Assembly (NCBI RefSeq): GCF_011058255.1
Contig: NZ_JAALFH010000067.1
Coordinates: 1 to 59,673 of the forward strand
DNA length: 59,673 nt
Direction of reading: 5' to 3'
DNA from: Thioalkalivibrio sp. XN8
GTDB lineage: Bacteria > Pseudomonadota > Gammaproteobacteria > Steroidobacterales > XN24
Shown: piece by piece, positions 1 to 10,198 of the stretch
Layout: the number at the start of each line of letters is the position of its first letter
How positions within the stretch are numbered: position 1 is the first letter of the stretch
Made by a program: the position numbers and the translations under genes
Notes under the pieces: model-generated
What the model saw: only the letters and a program-made list of their open reading frames with translations
The model's database searches: none
What the model was told of the DNA's origin: nothing

Positions 1-701
1 AGGACACGATGGCGCTTGGCGTCCGCGAGGGGGCGCCGGCAACGTCCGACGCACCGGCAGCGGGGCCCGGCGCTATCGCTGCCGCGGCGCCCGCCGCCGC
101 CCCGGCACCGGCCGACGAACTGCCGCTCGGCCATGCGCTGGGCCAGCTTGGCGGGGTCTACATCCTGGCGCAGAACCGGGACGGGCTGGTCATCGTCGAC
201 ATGCACGCGGCCCACGAGCGGGTCTTGTATGAGCGCCTGAAACAGGCGCTGGGGGGCACGGAGGCGGCGGGCCAGCCGCTGCTGGTGCCGCTCAGCGTGC
301 GGGTGTCGGCGCGGGAAGCCGAGCTGGCGGACTCGGTGCGCCCGGAGCTGGCGCGCATCGGGCTCGAGATCGATCGCCGCGGCCCTGATGTCCTGGTGAT
401 CCGCCAGGTGCCGGTGCTGCTGGGCAACACCGATGCCGAGGCGCTGCTGCGCGACCTGCTCGCCGACCTGGCGGAGCAGGGCAGCAGCCGGCGGGTCGAG
501 GAGCGCATGAACGAGGTGCTGGCCACCATGGCCTGCCATGGCTCGGTCCGGGCCAACCGCCAGCTGACGCTGGCGGAGATGAATGCCCTGTTGCGCGACA
601 TGGAGCGCACCGAACGGGCAGACCAGTGCAATCACGGGCGGCCGACCTGGACCCAGCTCAGCATGGCTGAACTCGACCGGCTGTTCCTGCGCGGCCGCTG
701 A
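1..701 (+). CDS. mutL: DNA mismatch repair protein MutL, C-terminal part (5' end outside window)
   Basis: The reading frame is already open at the window edge, so only the last ~230 residues are present. An Ala/Pro-rich linker is followed by the C-terminal dimerisation/endonuclease domain. The segment [12 protein letters not shown] fits the MutL endonuclease motif DQHA(X)2E(X)4E with Q changed to M, and the later ACHGSVR and CNHGRPT segments fit the companion metal-binding motifs. By family knowledge this is the nicking MutL found in bacteria lacking MutH, such as Pseudomonas, not the E. coli type. It couples MutS mismatch recognition to strand incision. The stop lies 8 bases before miaA, so the two are probably co-transcribed. 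Confidence 0.95.
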   Translation, partial: DTMALGVREGAPATSDAPAAGPGAIAAAAPAAAPAPADELPLGHALGQLGGVYILAQNRDGLVIVDMHAAHERVLYERLKQALGGTEAAGQPLLVPLSVRVSAREAELADSVRPELARIGLEIDRRGPDVLVIRQVPVLLGNTDAEALLRDLLADLAEQGSSRRVEERMNEVLATMACHGSVRANRQLTLAEMNALLRDMERTERADQCNHGRPTWTQLSMAELDRLFLRGR

Positions 702-709
702 GCGACGGC

Positions 710-1627
710 GTGGAGCGCCAGCCCGCGATCCTGTTGATGGGCCCGACGGCGTCGGGCAAGACCGGCCTGGCCATCGAGCTGGCCCGCGCGCTGCCGCTGG
801 AGATCGTCAGCGTGGACTCGGCGCTGGTGTATCGCGAGATGGATATCGGCACCGCCAAGCCGTCGCCGGCGCTGCGCGCGGAGACCCCGCACCACCTCGT
901 GGACCTCGTCGATCCGGCCGAGACCTATTCCGCCGGCCGTTTCCGCCGCGAGGCGCTGGCGGCGATGACGGCCATCCGCGCCCGGGGCCGGGTCCCGCTG
1001 CTGACCGGCGGGACGATGATGTATTTTCGCGCCCTGCAGCGGGGCCTGGCCGAATTGCCCCCGGCCGACCCGGCGCTGCGGGTCGAGCTCGATCGCCAGG
1101 CGGCGGCGCACGGCTGGCCGGCGCTGCATGCCAGGCTGGCCGTGGTCGACCCGGTGGCGGCCAGCCGCATCCAGCCGGGCGATTCGCAGCGCATTCAGCG
1201 GGCGCTGGAGGTCTGGCAGCTTGCCGGCCGCCCGCTCTCCGAGCTGCAGGCGGCCGGCGACAGCCCGCTCGAGGGCTGGCGGCTGCTGAAGCTGGCGCTG
1301 GCGCCGCCCGACCGGGCCGCGCTGCATGCCCGCATCGAGCAGCGCTTCCGGGACATGATGGCGGCCGGCCTGCTGGCAGAGGTGGAACGGCTGCACGCGC
1401 GCGGCGACCTGCATGCCGGGCTGCCGTCGATCCGCGCCGTGGGATATCGCCAGCTGTGGCGCGCCGTCGCCGGGGAATGCGAGCTCGACCGGGCCGTGGC
1501 CGACGCCATCACGGCCACGCGCCGCCTGGCGAAGCGGCAGATGACCTGGTTGCGGGCGGAGTCCGAGCTCCACTGGCCGGCGGACGGCGCCGGCGCGCGG
1601 GCCCTGATCGAGCGCTGGCTGGGCTGA
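710..1627 (+). CDS. miaA: tRNA dimethylallyltransferase (MiaA)
   Basis: 305 residues, the normal family length. It transfers a dimethylallyl group to N6 of adenosine 37 in tRNAs reading UNN codons. The P-loop GPTASGKT is at residues 11-18, followed by the [17 protein letters not shown] segment typical of MiaA and, near the C-terminus, the VGYRQLW and [11 protein letters not shown] segments. The start is GTG, 8 bases after the mutL stop. The neighbours mutL and hfq are the classical gammaproteobacterial order. Confidence 0.97.
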   Translation: MERQPAILLMGPTASGKTGLAIELARALPLEIVSVDSALVYREMDIGTAKPSPALRAETPHHLVDLVDPAETYSAGRFRREALAAMTAIRARGRVPLLTGGTMMYFRALQRGLAELPPADPALRVELDRQAAAHGWPALHARLAVVDPVAASRIQPGDSQRIQRALEVWQLAGRPLSELQAAGDSPLEGWRLLKLALAPPDRAALHARIEQRFRDMMAAGLLAEVERLHARGDLHAGLPSIRAVGYRQLWRAVAGECELDRAVADAITATRRLAKRQMTWLRAESELHWPADGAGARALIERWLG

Positions 1628-1660
1628 ACTCCGGGCGGCCCGCAGGTGTCGGTATGCTAA

Positions 1661-2008
<348 letters not shown>

Positions 2009-2027
2009 GGCGCAGCGGGAGGACCTG

Positions 2028-3356
2028 TTGTTCGAACGTCCGGGGCACGGTGAGCGTGCCGTTCTGGTCCAGGTCGGTTTCGGCGATCGTCCTTCCGCGG
2101 CAGAACTAGAAGAACTCGAGCGCCTGGCCGTTTCCGCCGGGGCCACGGTCGCGGGCCGGCTCACGGCCTCGCGGGCCGCGCCCGATCCGCGCCTCTATAT
2201 CGGCTCCGGCAAGGCCGAGGAACTCGCCGCGTTGATCCGCGAGTCCGGCTCCGACCTGGTGCTGTTCAATCATTCGCTTTCCCCCAGCCAGGAACGCAAC
2301 CTGGAAAAGGTTTTGAGCTGCCGCGTGCTCGATCGCACCGGGCTGATTCTCGATATCTTCGCCCAGCGCGCGCGCAGCTTCGAAGGCAAGCTGCAGGTCG
2401 AGCTCGCGCAGCTGCGGCACCTGTCCACCCGGCTGGTGCGGGGCTGGACCCACCTGGAGCGCCAGAAAGGCGGCATCGGCCTGCGCGGGCCCGGCGAGAC
2501 CCAGCTGGAGACGGACCGGCGCCTGCTGGCGAACCGCATCAGGATGCTCACGCGGCGACTGGAGAAGGTCGACAAGCAGCGCGAGCAGGGCCGGCGGACC
2601 CGCGCCAAGGCGGAAGTGCCCACGGTTGCGCTGGTCGGGTACACCAATGCCGGCAAGTCGACGCTGTTCAATCGCCTCACTGAGGCGCGCGTGTACGCCG
2701 CCGACCAGCTTTTCGCCACCCTGGACCCGACGCTGCGCCGCCTCGAGCTGGCCGCCGGGCTCGACGTGGTGCTGGCCGACACGGTGGGTTTCGTGCGCGA
2801 CCTGCCGCACGAGCTGGTGGCGGCCTTCCGCTCGACCCTGAAGGAAACCCGCGACGCGGCGCTGCTCCTGCACGTGATCGACAGCGCCGACCCGCTGCGG
2901 GACGAGCGCATCGAGCATGTCGACCGCGTACTGGCGGAGATCGGCGCGGAGGATGTGCCCCAGCTGCTGGTCTACAACAAGATCGATGCGACGGGGGAGG
3001 CGCCCGGTACCAGCCGGGACGAGGCCGGCCGCGTGCGCTCGGTGCGCGTATCGGCGCGCAGCGGCGCGGGGCTGGAGCTGCTGACCGCGACGCTGCGCGA
3101 GCACTTCGGCGCGGGCCGGGTCCTCGGCAGCTTGCACCTCGCTGCATCGGAGGGCGGCCTGCGCGCGAAACTCTATGATGCCGACATGGTGCGGCAGGAG
3201 TCGGGCGACGATGCCGGCGGCTGGAATCTCGAGGTCGAGGCGCCAAAGGTGGCCCTGGAACGATTCTGCCGCGATACTGGTCTGAAGCGCAGCCGGATAC
3301 GCCCCCGTCCTTGTGAGGGGTCCGGCGCATCCCTACAATCGCGGACCGTGGCCTGA
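2028..3356 (+). CDS. hflX: GTPase HflX
   Basis: A ribosome-associated GTPase that splits stalled or heat-damaged 70S ribosomes. I chose TTG at 2028 (N-terminus LFERPGHGERAVLVQV, as in family members), preceded by GGGAGGA; this gives 442 residues. An upstream ATG at 1956 lies inside hfq and would add a non-conserved extension. The HflX-specific GPGETQLETDRR segment, the G1 loop GYTNAGKST, the G3 DTVGF and the G4-like NKID are present. It starts 19 bases after the hfq stop, so it is probably in one operon with it. Confidence 0.95.
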   Translation: MFERPGHGERAVLVQVGFGDRPSAAELEELERLAVSAGATVAGRLTASRAAPDPRLYIGSGKAEELAALIRESGSDLVLFNHSLSPSQERNLEKVLSCRVLDRTGLILDIFAQRARSFEGKLQVELAQLRHLSTRLVRGWTHLERQKGGIGLRGPGETQLETDRRLLANRIRMLTRRLEKVDKQREQGRRTRAKAEVPTVALVGYTNAGKSTLFNRLTEARVYAADQLFATLDPTLRRLELAAGLDVVLADTVGFVRDLPHELVAAFRSTLKETRDAALLLHVIDSADPLRDERIEHVDRVLAEIGAEDVPQLLVYNKIDATGEAPGTSRDEAGRVRSVRVSARSGAGLELLTATLREHFGAGRVLGSLHLAASEGGLRAKLYDADMVRQESGDDAGGWNLEVEAPKVALERFCRDTGLKRSRIRPRPCEGSGASLQSRTVA

Positions 3357-3402
3357 GTGACGATCCGCGCTCAGCGCGAACAACGAGTCTTTAAGGAACA
3401 TC

Positions 3403-4551
3403 ATGGCTTGGAACGAACCTGGCAAGGGCGGTAATCCCTGGAATTCCGGCGGCGGCAAGCAAGGCCCCCCGGACCTCGACAAGGTCGCCCGCGACCTGCA
3501 ACGGAAGCTTTCCGGGGTCTTCGGCGGCAAGGGCCGCGGGACGGGCTCGGGCGGCGGCGGCGGCCGCGCGGCCGGAGCCGGCCTGGGGCTGGTGGCGGCG
3601 GCGGGTGTCGTGCTCTGGCTGCTGTCCGGCTTCTACCAGGTGGACGAAGCCGAGCGGGGCGTGGTCCTGCAGTTCGGCGCCTATCACAAGACCACCTTGC
3701 CCGGCCTGCACTGGCACATCCCTTACCCGATCCAGCGCGTCGAAACCGTCAATGTCGCGCAGGTCGACTCCTTCACCCACTCCACCCGGATGCTGACCGC
3801 CGACGAGAACATCGTCAGCGTGGACCTCAGGGTCCAGTTCCGTCGCACGGACGCGCAGGCCTTCCTGTTCAACGTGCGTGATCCCGAGCAGACGCTCGGC
3901 GAGGTCACCGAGACTGCGATCCGCGAGGTGGTGGGCAAGAGCCTGCTGGACTTCGTCCTGACCGAGGGCCGCGCCGAGGTCGCCGTGCAGGCCCGGGAAA
4001 TCATCCAGTCGACGCTGGATTCCTACGGCACGGGTATCGAGGTCACCTCGGTGAACCTCGAGGACGCGAACTTCCCTTCGCAGGTGGAAGCGGCCGTGCA
4101 GGACGCCATCAAGGCGCGCGAGGACCGCGACCGCCTGGCGCTGGAAGCGGAGGCCTATGCCAACGACGTGGTGCCGCGCGCCCGCGGTGGCGCGGCCCGG
4201 CTGATGGAAAGCGCCGAGGCCTACCGGGCCCAGGTCATCGCCGAGGCGGAGGGTGAGACCGATCGCTTCCTCGCCCTGCTGGCCGAGTACACCCGCGCGC
4301 CCCAGGTGACGCGACAGCGCCTGTATTTCGAAACCATGGAACAGGTGCTCGGCAATGCCAGCAAGATCCTGGTCGATGCGCCGGGCAGCGGGACCCTGAT
4401 GTACCTGCCGATCGAGGAGCTCTTGAAGCGCTCCGGCGGCGCCTCCACCCGCCTGGCGGATCCCGCCGACCAGGGCCAGGCGAGCCAGCCTCGCCAGACA
4501 GAGCGCGCGGCCCCGCCCACCACCGACCTGCGTTCGAGGGGGACCCGCTGA
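3403..4551 (+). CDS. hflK: FtsH protease modulator HflK
   Basis: 382 residues with a Gly-rich N-terminus, one transmembrane segment near residues 60-80, then an SPFH/band-7 domain. It forms the periplasmic HflKC complex around FtsH and controls membrane protein degradation. The C-terminus is a low-complexity tail rich in Ala, Gln and Arg. AAGGAAC precedes the ATG. Its stop overlaps the hflC start by one base, implying translational coupling. Confidence 0.96.
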   Translation: MAWNEPGKGGNPWNSGGGKQGPPDLDKVARDLQRKLSGVFGGKGRGTGSGGGGGRAAGAGLGLVAAAGVVLWLLSGFYQVDEAERGVVLQFGAYHKTTLPGLHWHIPYPIQRVETVNVAQVDSFTHSTRMLTADENIVSVDLRVQFRRTDAQAFLFNVRDPEQTLGEVTETAIREVVGKSLLDFVLTEGRAEVAVQAREIIQSTLDSYGTGIEVTSVNLEDANFPSQVEAAVQDAIKAREDRDRLALEAEAYANDVVPRARGGAARLMESAEAYRAQVIAEAEGETDRFLALLAEYTRAPQVTRQRLYFETMEQVLGNASKILVDAPGSGTLMYLPIEELLKRSGGASTRLADPADQGQASQPRQTERAAPPTTDLRSRGTR

Positions 4552-5429
4552 TGGGCGCCAAAGGAACAAGCCTGCTGCTGATCGCCGTGGCAGCCGTGGT
4601 GCTGCTGTCGATGTCCGTGTTCATCGTCGACGAGCGCGAATATGCCATCAAGCTGCGTTTCGGCGAGATCGTGCGGATGGACTTCGAGCCGGGACTGCAT
4701 TTCAAGACGCCGTTCGTCAACACGGTGCGGAAGTTCGACAACCGGGTGCTGACCCGCAACAACCCGAACGAGCCCTTCCTGACGGCCGAGAAGAAGAACC
4801 TGCGGGTGGACTTCTACGTCAAGTGGCGGATCGTGGATGTCGGCCAGTACTTCCGGGCGACCGGCGGCGACGAACGGCTCGCGACCAGCCGCCTGCTGGA
4901 AATCATGAAGGATGGCCTGCGCGCGCAGTTCGCCCGCCAGACCGTGCAGGAGGTCGTGACCGCCGACCGCGCCCAGGTGGTGGACGAGTTGATGGACACC
5001 GCCGGGGTCACGGCGCGCGAGCTCGGCATCGAGATCGTCGATGTCCGCGTCAAGACCCTGGACCTGCCGCCCGACGTCAGCGAGAGCGTGTTCAACCGCA
5101 TGCGCCAGGAGCGCGCCCGGGTGGCTGCGCAGCTGCGCGCGGAGGGCGGGGAGACCGCCGAGCGGATTCGCTCCGACGCTGACCGCCAGCGCACCATCAT
5201 CATCGCCGAGGCGCAGCGCGACGCCCAGCGCATTCGCGGCGCCGGCGATGCGCGGGCGGCCGAGGTGTATGCCCAGGCCTTCGAGCAGGACCGTGACTTC
5301 TACGAGTTCTGGCGCAGCATGCAGGCCTTCCGGACGTCCATCGGCCAGGGCAATGACATGCTGGTGATCGAGCCCGACGGCGAGTTCTTCCGCTTCCTGA
5401 AGGATCCGACGGGCGGGGCCGGGCGCTAA
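4551..5429 (+). CDS. hflC: FtsH protease modulator HflC
   Basis: 292 residues: an N-terminal membrane anchor (residues ~5-25) followed by a band-7/SPFH domain and an alanine/arginine-rich coiled coil near residues 180-240. It is the obligate partner of HflK. The ATG is at 4551 inside the TGATG overlap with hflK. Confidence 0.96.
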   Translation: MGAKGTSLLLIAVAAVVLLSMSVFIVDEREYAIKLRFGEIVRMDFEPGLHFKTPFVNTVRKFDNRVLTRNNPNEPFLTAEKKNLRVDFYVKWRIVDVGQYFRATGGDERLATSRLLEIMKDGLRAQFARQTVQEVVTADRAQVVDELMDTAGVTARELGIEIVDVRVKTLDLPPDVSESVFNRMRQERARVAAQLRAEGGETAERIRSDADRQRTIIIAEAQRDAQRIRGAGDARAAEVYAQAFEQDRDFYEFWRSMQAFRTSIGQGNDMLVIEPDGEFFRFLKDPTGGAGR

Positions 5430-5443
5430 AGGGCGCCGCCGGC

Positions 5444-6953
<1,510 letters not shown>

Positions 6954-6964
6954 GCCCCGGGGCT

Positions 6965-6993
6965 GGGGACTGTCCCCACTGGGGACAGTCCCC
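6965..6993. repeat. Perfect inverted repeat GGGGACTGTCCCC / GGGGACAGTCCCC
   Basis: Two 13-base arms (6965-6977 and 6981-6993) are exact reverse complements separated by ACT; each arm is also nearly palindromic itself. It lies between the converging purA and nrfH genes and could end transcription from both sides, although no T-run follows. The same core recurs at 33201-33215 inside sppA, which suggests a dispersed REP-like palindrome rather than a simple terminator. Confidence 0.7.
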
Positions 6994-7000
6994 GCCGGAT

Positions 7001-7456
7001 CTACTGCCTGACAGCGACATTGCGCTCGCTGAGGATGCTCTTCACGTGCCCCGGCTCGTGGCAGCCGATGCAGTGGGGCGCCGCTTGCAGGTACTCGGAA
7101 TGCCGCTCGATGTAGTACGGGGCCACGGTGGCGACTTCCTCGTTCATGTGGCAGCCGATGCAGTTGGCCATGGTCTTGTCGGGGTAGCTGGCCAGCTGGT
7201 CGTGGTGCGGATCCATCTGCCCGGTGAACACCAGCCAGACCTTGCGCGCGCCCTGGGTCTTGTCCCGCCAGAAACCGCCGGTGTGGCAGTCGAGGCAGCC
7301 GACCTCGGGATGCATGCCGTGGTCCCAGGACGCCTTGTGGTAGGCGTGGCAGGAACTGCAGAAGGCGTCGGTCTTGGTCATCTTGTGGCCCGCCACGCCG
7401 CCCACGGCGAACAATGCGAGCAGGCCGGCGATGACGATGATCCAGAGCTTGTTCAT
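7001..7456 (-). CDS. nrfH: NrfH/NapC-type tetraheme cytochrome c, quinol dehydrogenase subunit
   Basis: 151 residues. One N-terminal membrane anchor (residues ~4-23) is followed by four haem-binding CxxCH motifs at about 33-37, 54-58, 99-103 and 129-133. This is the size and architecture of NrfH, which takes electrons from menaquinol or ubiquinol and passes them to NrfA in the periplasm. GGAGGCAGGAG lies directly before the ATG. It begins 13 bases after the nrfA stop, so the order is nrfA-nrfH, the reverse of the nrfHA order of epsilon- and deltaproteobacteria. A NapC-like role is possible, but adjacency to nrfA decides the call. Confidence 0.9.
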   Translation of the reverse strand: MNKLWIIVIAGLLALFAVGGVAGHKMTKTDAFCSSCHAYHKASWDHGMHPEVGCLDCHTGGFWRDKTQGARKVWLVFTGQMDPHHDQLASYPDKTMANCIGCHMNEEVATVAPYYIERHSEYLQAAPHCIGCHEPGHVKSILSERNVAVRQ

Positions 7457-7469
7457 CTCCTGCCTCCCG

Positions 7470-9014
7470 TCACTGTACGCGTTCCGTGCCGTTCCACACC
7501 AGGTCGGCCTCGGGCAGCAGCGGCAGGTACTGGAGCCAGACGTGCGAATCGAGGTGTTCCTGGCTCTGCTGCAGCTTGCGGCTGTGCTCGCGGATCGGCG
7601 GGACCAGTTCCTTGATCGGCGTGTCCATCACCTCGGCGATGGCGTAGCCGGAGGCCCGGATGGCCAGGCTGGCGGCCTGGTCGCTGTACTGCTGCGAGGC
7701 GGCGAGCGTGTCCAGGGCCTTGACGGGGTTGTGAGCGCCGGCGCTGTTCTCGGCCGAGACGTAATCCCAGAACCACTGGCCCTTGCGCACCAGCTCGCGC
7801 GCCTGCGCAAGTAGCTCCTCGTCGACGTCCGGCGTCTCCATGGCGCGCCGAATGGCCTCGTGCGCCCGAACCGACTTGTCTTGGGCAATCAGCAGCTGGT
7901 CCCAGACGCGCTCCTGGTTGTAGACCGTGCGCTCACGCAGGTCGGAGGGACTCTGGTCCGCATGGCAGCTGCCGCAGGAATTCTTGATCGACTCGTCGTT
8001 TTTCAGCGGCGAGGTCCAGTGGTGCGAGGTAATGGTCACCGGGCCTTCCTTGACGCGCGGCATGTGGCAGTCGGCGCATTGCACGCCGGCCTGGGCGTGG
8101 ACGCTGTCGGAATACATCTCGTACTCGGGATGCTGGGTCTTCAGCATCGGCGCCTTGGACACCGCGTGGACCCAGTCGGTGAACTGGCCCTTGAAGCCGT
8201 CGCGCTCCGGGTCGCCTGCGGACATCAGCTCGTAAATATCTTCCGCGTTCAGGCCTTCGTCCCAGGGGAAGTGCACTTTCGCGGCGACGCCGGCGTCACC
8301 CTTCTCGAAGTAATACTCGACGTGGCACTGGGCGCACACCAGCGAGCGCATTTCGTCGTTCGAGGCATCCCGCCAGTCACGCCCCTGGCGCTTCAGGTAG
8401 TCGTCCAGCGGGATGCTGGTGATCACCAGCTTCATCTGGTTGTCGGGGTCGTGGCAGTTGGTGCAACCGATGTTGTGGCGCTCCGGGTCGTGCATCTCAC
8501 GAAAGTCGTGGAAGTTCATCGCCCAGAAGTCGTTGCCATGCTTCTCCAGCAGCTGCGGGATGGTGTTGGTCTTGCAGTTCCAGCAGGTGGCAGGCAGGCC
8601 GGCCTGTTCGCTGTAGCGGTTGATCCGGTCGATCTTGGTCACGTCCTGGATCGCATAAGTATGGCCGCGGGCGCGGTCGTACTCGTAGCTGAAGGGATAG
8701 CCGAGCCACAGGTTCTTCAGGTATGGCTGGGCGTGCTTGTAGCCTTTCGGCAGCGGGTCCCAGTTATTGTGCTTCTGGTGCGGGACCGAGCCGGCGTACT
8801 CCGTCATCTCGGAGTCGTCGTTGTTCTGCAGGTACGACTGGTACTGGGGCAGGTTCTGGAAGGCCAGGTTGCCTTCGCCCAGTTCCCGTTCCGACGGCGG
8901 CTGGAAGGCCCCCGGGGTCTTGGGCGCCGAGGATTCGTCCGGCGACTGCGCGCTGAGCGAAAGGGCGCCGCCCGCCAGGACGGCGGTGGTAAGGAGGGCG
9001 ATTAAGTAACGCAT
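7470..9014 (-). CDS. nrfA: Ammonia-forming cytochrome c nitrite reductase (NrfA)
   Basis: 514 residues with a signal peptide (cleavage near residue 22). It reduces nitrite to ammonium with six electrons in the periplasm. Five haem sites are visible: the catalytic CWNCK (144-148, lysine-ligated haem) and CTNCH (184-188), CAQCH (227-231), CADCH (313-317) and CGSCH (347-351). Family landmarks such as LWLGYPFSYEY, HVEYYF, KVHFPWDEG, and the HPEYE and SVHA segments are present. AGGAG precedes the ATG by 8 bases. With nrfH it forms a two-gene operon. The upstream region holds palindromes and a hairpin (separate entries). Confidence 0.97.
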   Translation of the reverse strand: MRYLIALLTTAVLAGGALSLSAQSPDESSAPKTPGAFQPPSERELGEGNLAFQNLPQYQSYLQNNDDSEMTEYAGSVPHQKHNNWDPLPKGYKHAQPYLKNLWLGYPFSYEYDRARGHTYAIQDVTKIDRINRYSEQAGLPATCWNCKTNTIPQLLEKHGNDFWAMNFHDFREMHDPERHNIGCTNCHDPDNQMKLVITSIPLDDYLKRQGRDWRDASNDEMRSLVCAQCHVEYYFEKGDAGVAAKVHFPWDEGLNAEDIYELMSAGDPERDGFKGQFTDWVHAVSKAPMLKTQHPEYEMYSDSVHAQAGVQCADCHMPRVKEGPVTITSHHWTSPLKNDESIKNSCGSCHADQSPSDLRERTVYNQERVWDQLLIAQDKSVRAHEAIRRAMETPDVDEELLAQARELVRKGQWFWDYVSAENSAGAHNPVKALDTLAASQQYSDQAASLAIRASGYAIAEVMDTPIKELVPPIREHSRKLQQSQEHLDSHVWLQYLPLLPEADLVWNGTERVQ

Positions 9015-9056
9015 TGCGGTGGCTCCTGCAAGATTCTGCCCGTGGCAGCGATCGAC

Positions 9057-9077
9057 AAAACCGGACGCCCCGTCCGG
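9057..9077 (-). terminator. Terminator-like hairpin in the nrfA leader
   Basis: On the minus strand CCGGACG, loop GGG, CGTCCGG (9077-9061) is followed by TTTT (9060-9057). The stem is perfect over 7 base pairs. It sits 43 bases before the nrfA start codon and downstream of the likely nrf promoter, so it could be an attenuator or a 5' stabilising hairpin. Alternatively it ends transcripts from the membrane-protein gene at 9204-9743, which reads in the same direction. Confidence 0.5.
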
Positions 9078-9084
9078 CCGTTAA

Positions 9085-9104
9085 ATGAATCATATGAGAT
9101 GCAT
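9085..9104 (-). promoter_or_regulatory. Candidate nrfA promoter with NsrR-like palindrome
   Basis: An AT-rich island in a GC-rich context. On the minus strand ATGCATCTCATATGATTCAT is an imperfect palindrome (14 of 20 positions symmetric) resembling the GATGCAT half sites of NsrR, the nitric oxide-sensing Rrf2 repressor. It contains TATGAT (forward 9089-9094), a 5/6 match to a -10 element, so a bound protein would block the promoter. An FNR half site TTGAT also overlaps its upstream edge. The regulator assignment is inference. Confidence 0.35.
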
Positions 9105-9116
9105 CAAATAGGAGTG

Positions 9117-9136
9117 AATAGGGAGTTATCCCTATT
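9117..9136. promoter_or_regulatory. Inverted repeat AATAGGGA-N4-TCCCTATT upstream of nrfA
   Basis: Perfect 8-base arms separated by GTTA. If the -10 at 9089-9094 is used, the centre lies near -44, a typical activator position. It does not match the FNR or NarL/NarP consensus, so the binding protein is unknown. It could equally serve the region between nrfA and the membrane-protein gene at 9204. Confidence 0.35.
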
Positions 9137-9203
9137 GCGATGCAACAGCTCCGGCGCGGGCTGGCACACCGGGTGGCGGGTGCCCTGCGCTCCATGGCGC
9201 TGG

Positions 9204-9743
9204 CTAGGAGCCGGCGCCGATCAGGTAGGGATCGCCGTGCGCCGCGACGAGGATTTCCCGGGCCCGGCGCGCCTGCTCCCGGTCGGTGGCATGCACCACC
9301 ACGGGGAAGGCCCCGGCGCGGGCGTCGTCCTGCGCGGCCGTCGCCAGCAACCCCTTGGCCGGGCGTGCGGACAGCAGGCCGCCCAGCAGCAATCCCGCGA
9401 CGGCGCCGAAGGCGCCGGCCACGAAGAACATCAGCGCCGGCATGGCCAGTACCAGCGTCGAGCGTGCGTTCCAGGCGAACAGCCACAGCAGGATGCCGAG
9501 CACGGCACCCGCGGCGCCGAGCAAGACGTGCCAGCGGACGAGCGCCTTGCGGGTAGCACGCCGCTCGGCGCCGCGGGCCACCTGCAGCCCTTCGCTTTCG
9601 TCGACGATCTCTACCTGGGCCCGGGCGATGTTCGCCGCAGCCAGTTGCTCGATCGCCTTTTCGGCGGCCTCCCGCGACGAGAACCGGGCGCCGACGTCAA
9701 CGGGCGCGGGATCGATCGCGACCCTGTCTTTCATGTCGAGCAT
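9204..9743 (-). CDS. Small membrane protein with stress-protein-like flanking domains, unknown function
   Basis: 179 residues. The N-terminal ~50 residues (VGARFSSREAAEKAIEQL...) resemble the alpha/beta domain of general-stress-protein-17M-like membrane proteins. Two Gly/Ala-rich transmembrane helices follow at about 70-90 and 97-123, and a short C-terminal alpha/beta stretch contains ATDREQARRAREIL. This layout is common in stress-induced proteins of proteobacteria, but no function is assigned. The start could be the first ATG (9743) or the one three codons in. It reads toward nrfA but is separated from it by 189 bases holding promoter-like elements. Confidence 0.65.
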   Translation of the reverse strand: MLDMKDRVAIDPAPVDVGARFSSREAAEKAIEQLAAANIARAQVEIVDESEGLQVARGAERRATRKALVRWHVLLGAAGAVLGILLWLFAWNARSTLVLAMPALMFFVAGAFGAVAGLLLGGLLSARPAKGLLATAAQDDARAGAFPVVVHATDREQARRAREILVAAHGDPYLIGAGS

Positions 9744-9877
9744 GCGTGCCCCTGGGCTGTCGTTTCAGGCCAACGTTCGCAACTTCCGTGGATTACGGCA
9801 CTGAGAAATCGCAATGCGGCGGCAGCGCCGTTGCGTCATGAATGTGTGACGACCTCGAAGAGAAAAGGGGGGCGATC

Positions 9878-10195
9878 ATGCAGCCCATCAGCAGAGAAAC
9901 ACTGGAGAAGATGAACGAGCAGAAGAAGGATGACTTCGTGCTCATCAACGTGCTGCCCCGCGAGGCGTTCCGGGAAGCCCACATCCGCACGTCCATCAAC
10001 ATTCCCCACGAGGATGACACCTTCGTCGAAGAGGTGGAGAAAGTCGCCGGCGGCAAGGATCGCAAGATCGTCATGTACTGCGCGAACAAGGATTGTGACG
10101 CGTCTCCGACTGCCGCGAAGAAGCTGGACGAAGCGGGCTTCGAGCACGTCTACGACTACGAGGGGGGCACCAGGGACTGGCTGCGGAACCACTGA
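9878..10195 (+). CDS. Rhodanese-like domain protein
   Basis: 105 residues from the ATG at 9878, which has AGGGGGG 7 bases upstream; an ATG at 9842 lacks a ribosome site. The protein is a single rhodanese fold: LINVLPREAFREAHI, then INIPH, then the active-site strand VMYCANKDC with the candidate persulfide cysteine, and YEGGTRDWL near the end. Single-domain rhodaneses carry sulfane sulfur, but the physiological acceptor is unknown. The next gene starts 3 bases after its stop. Confidence 0.85.
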   Translation: MQPISRETLEKMNEQKKDDFVLINVLPREAFREAHIRTSINIPHEDDTFVEEVEKVAGGKDRKIVMYCANKDCDASPTAAKKLDEAGFEHVYDYEGGTRDWLRNH

Positions 10196-10198
10196 AGC

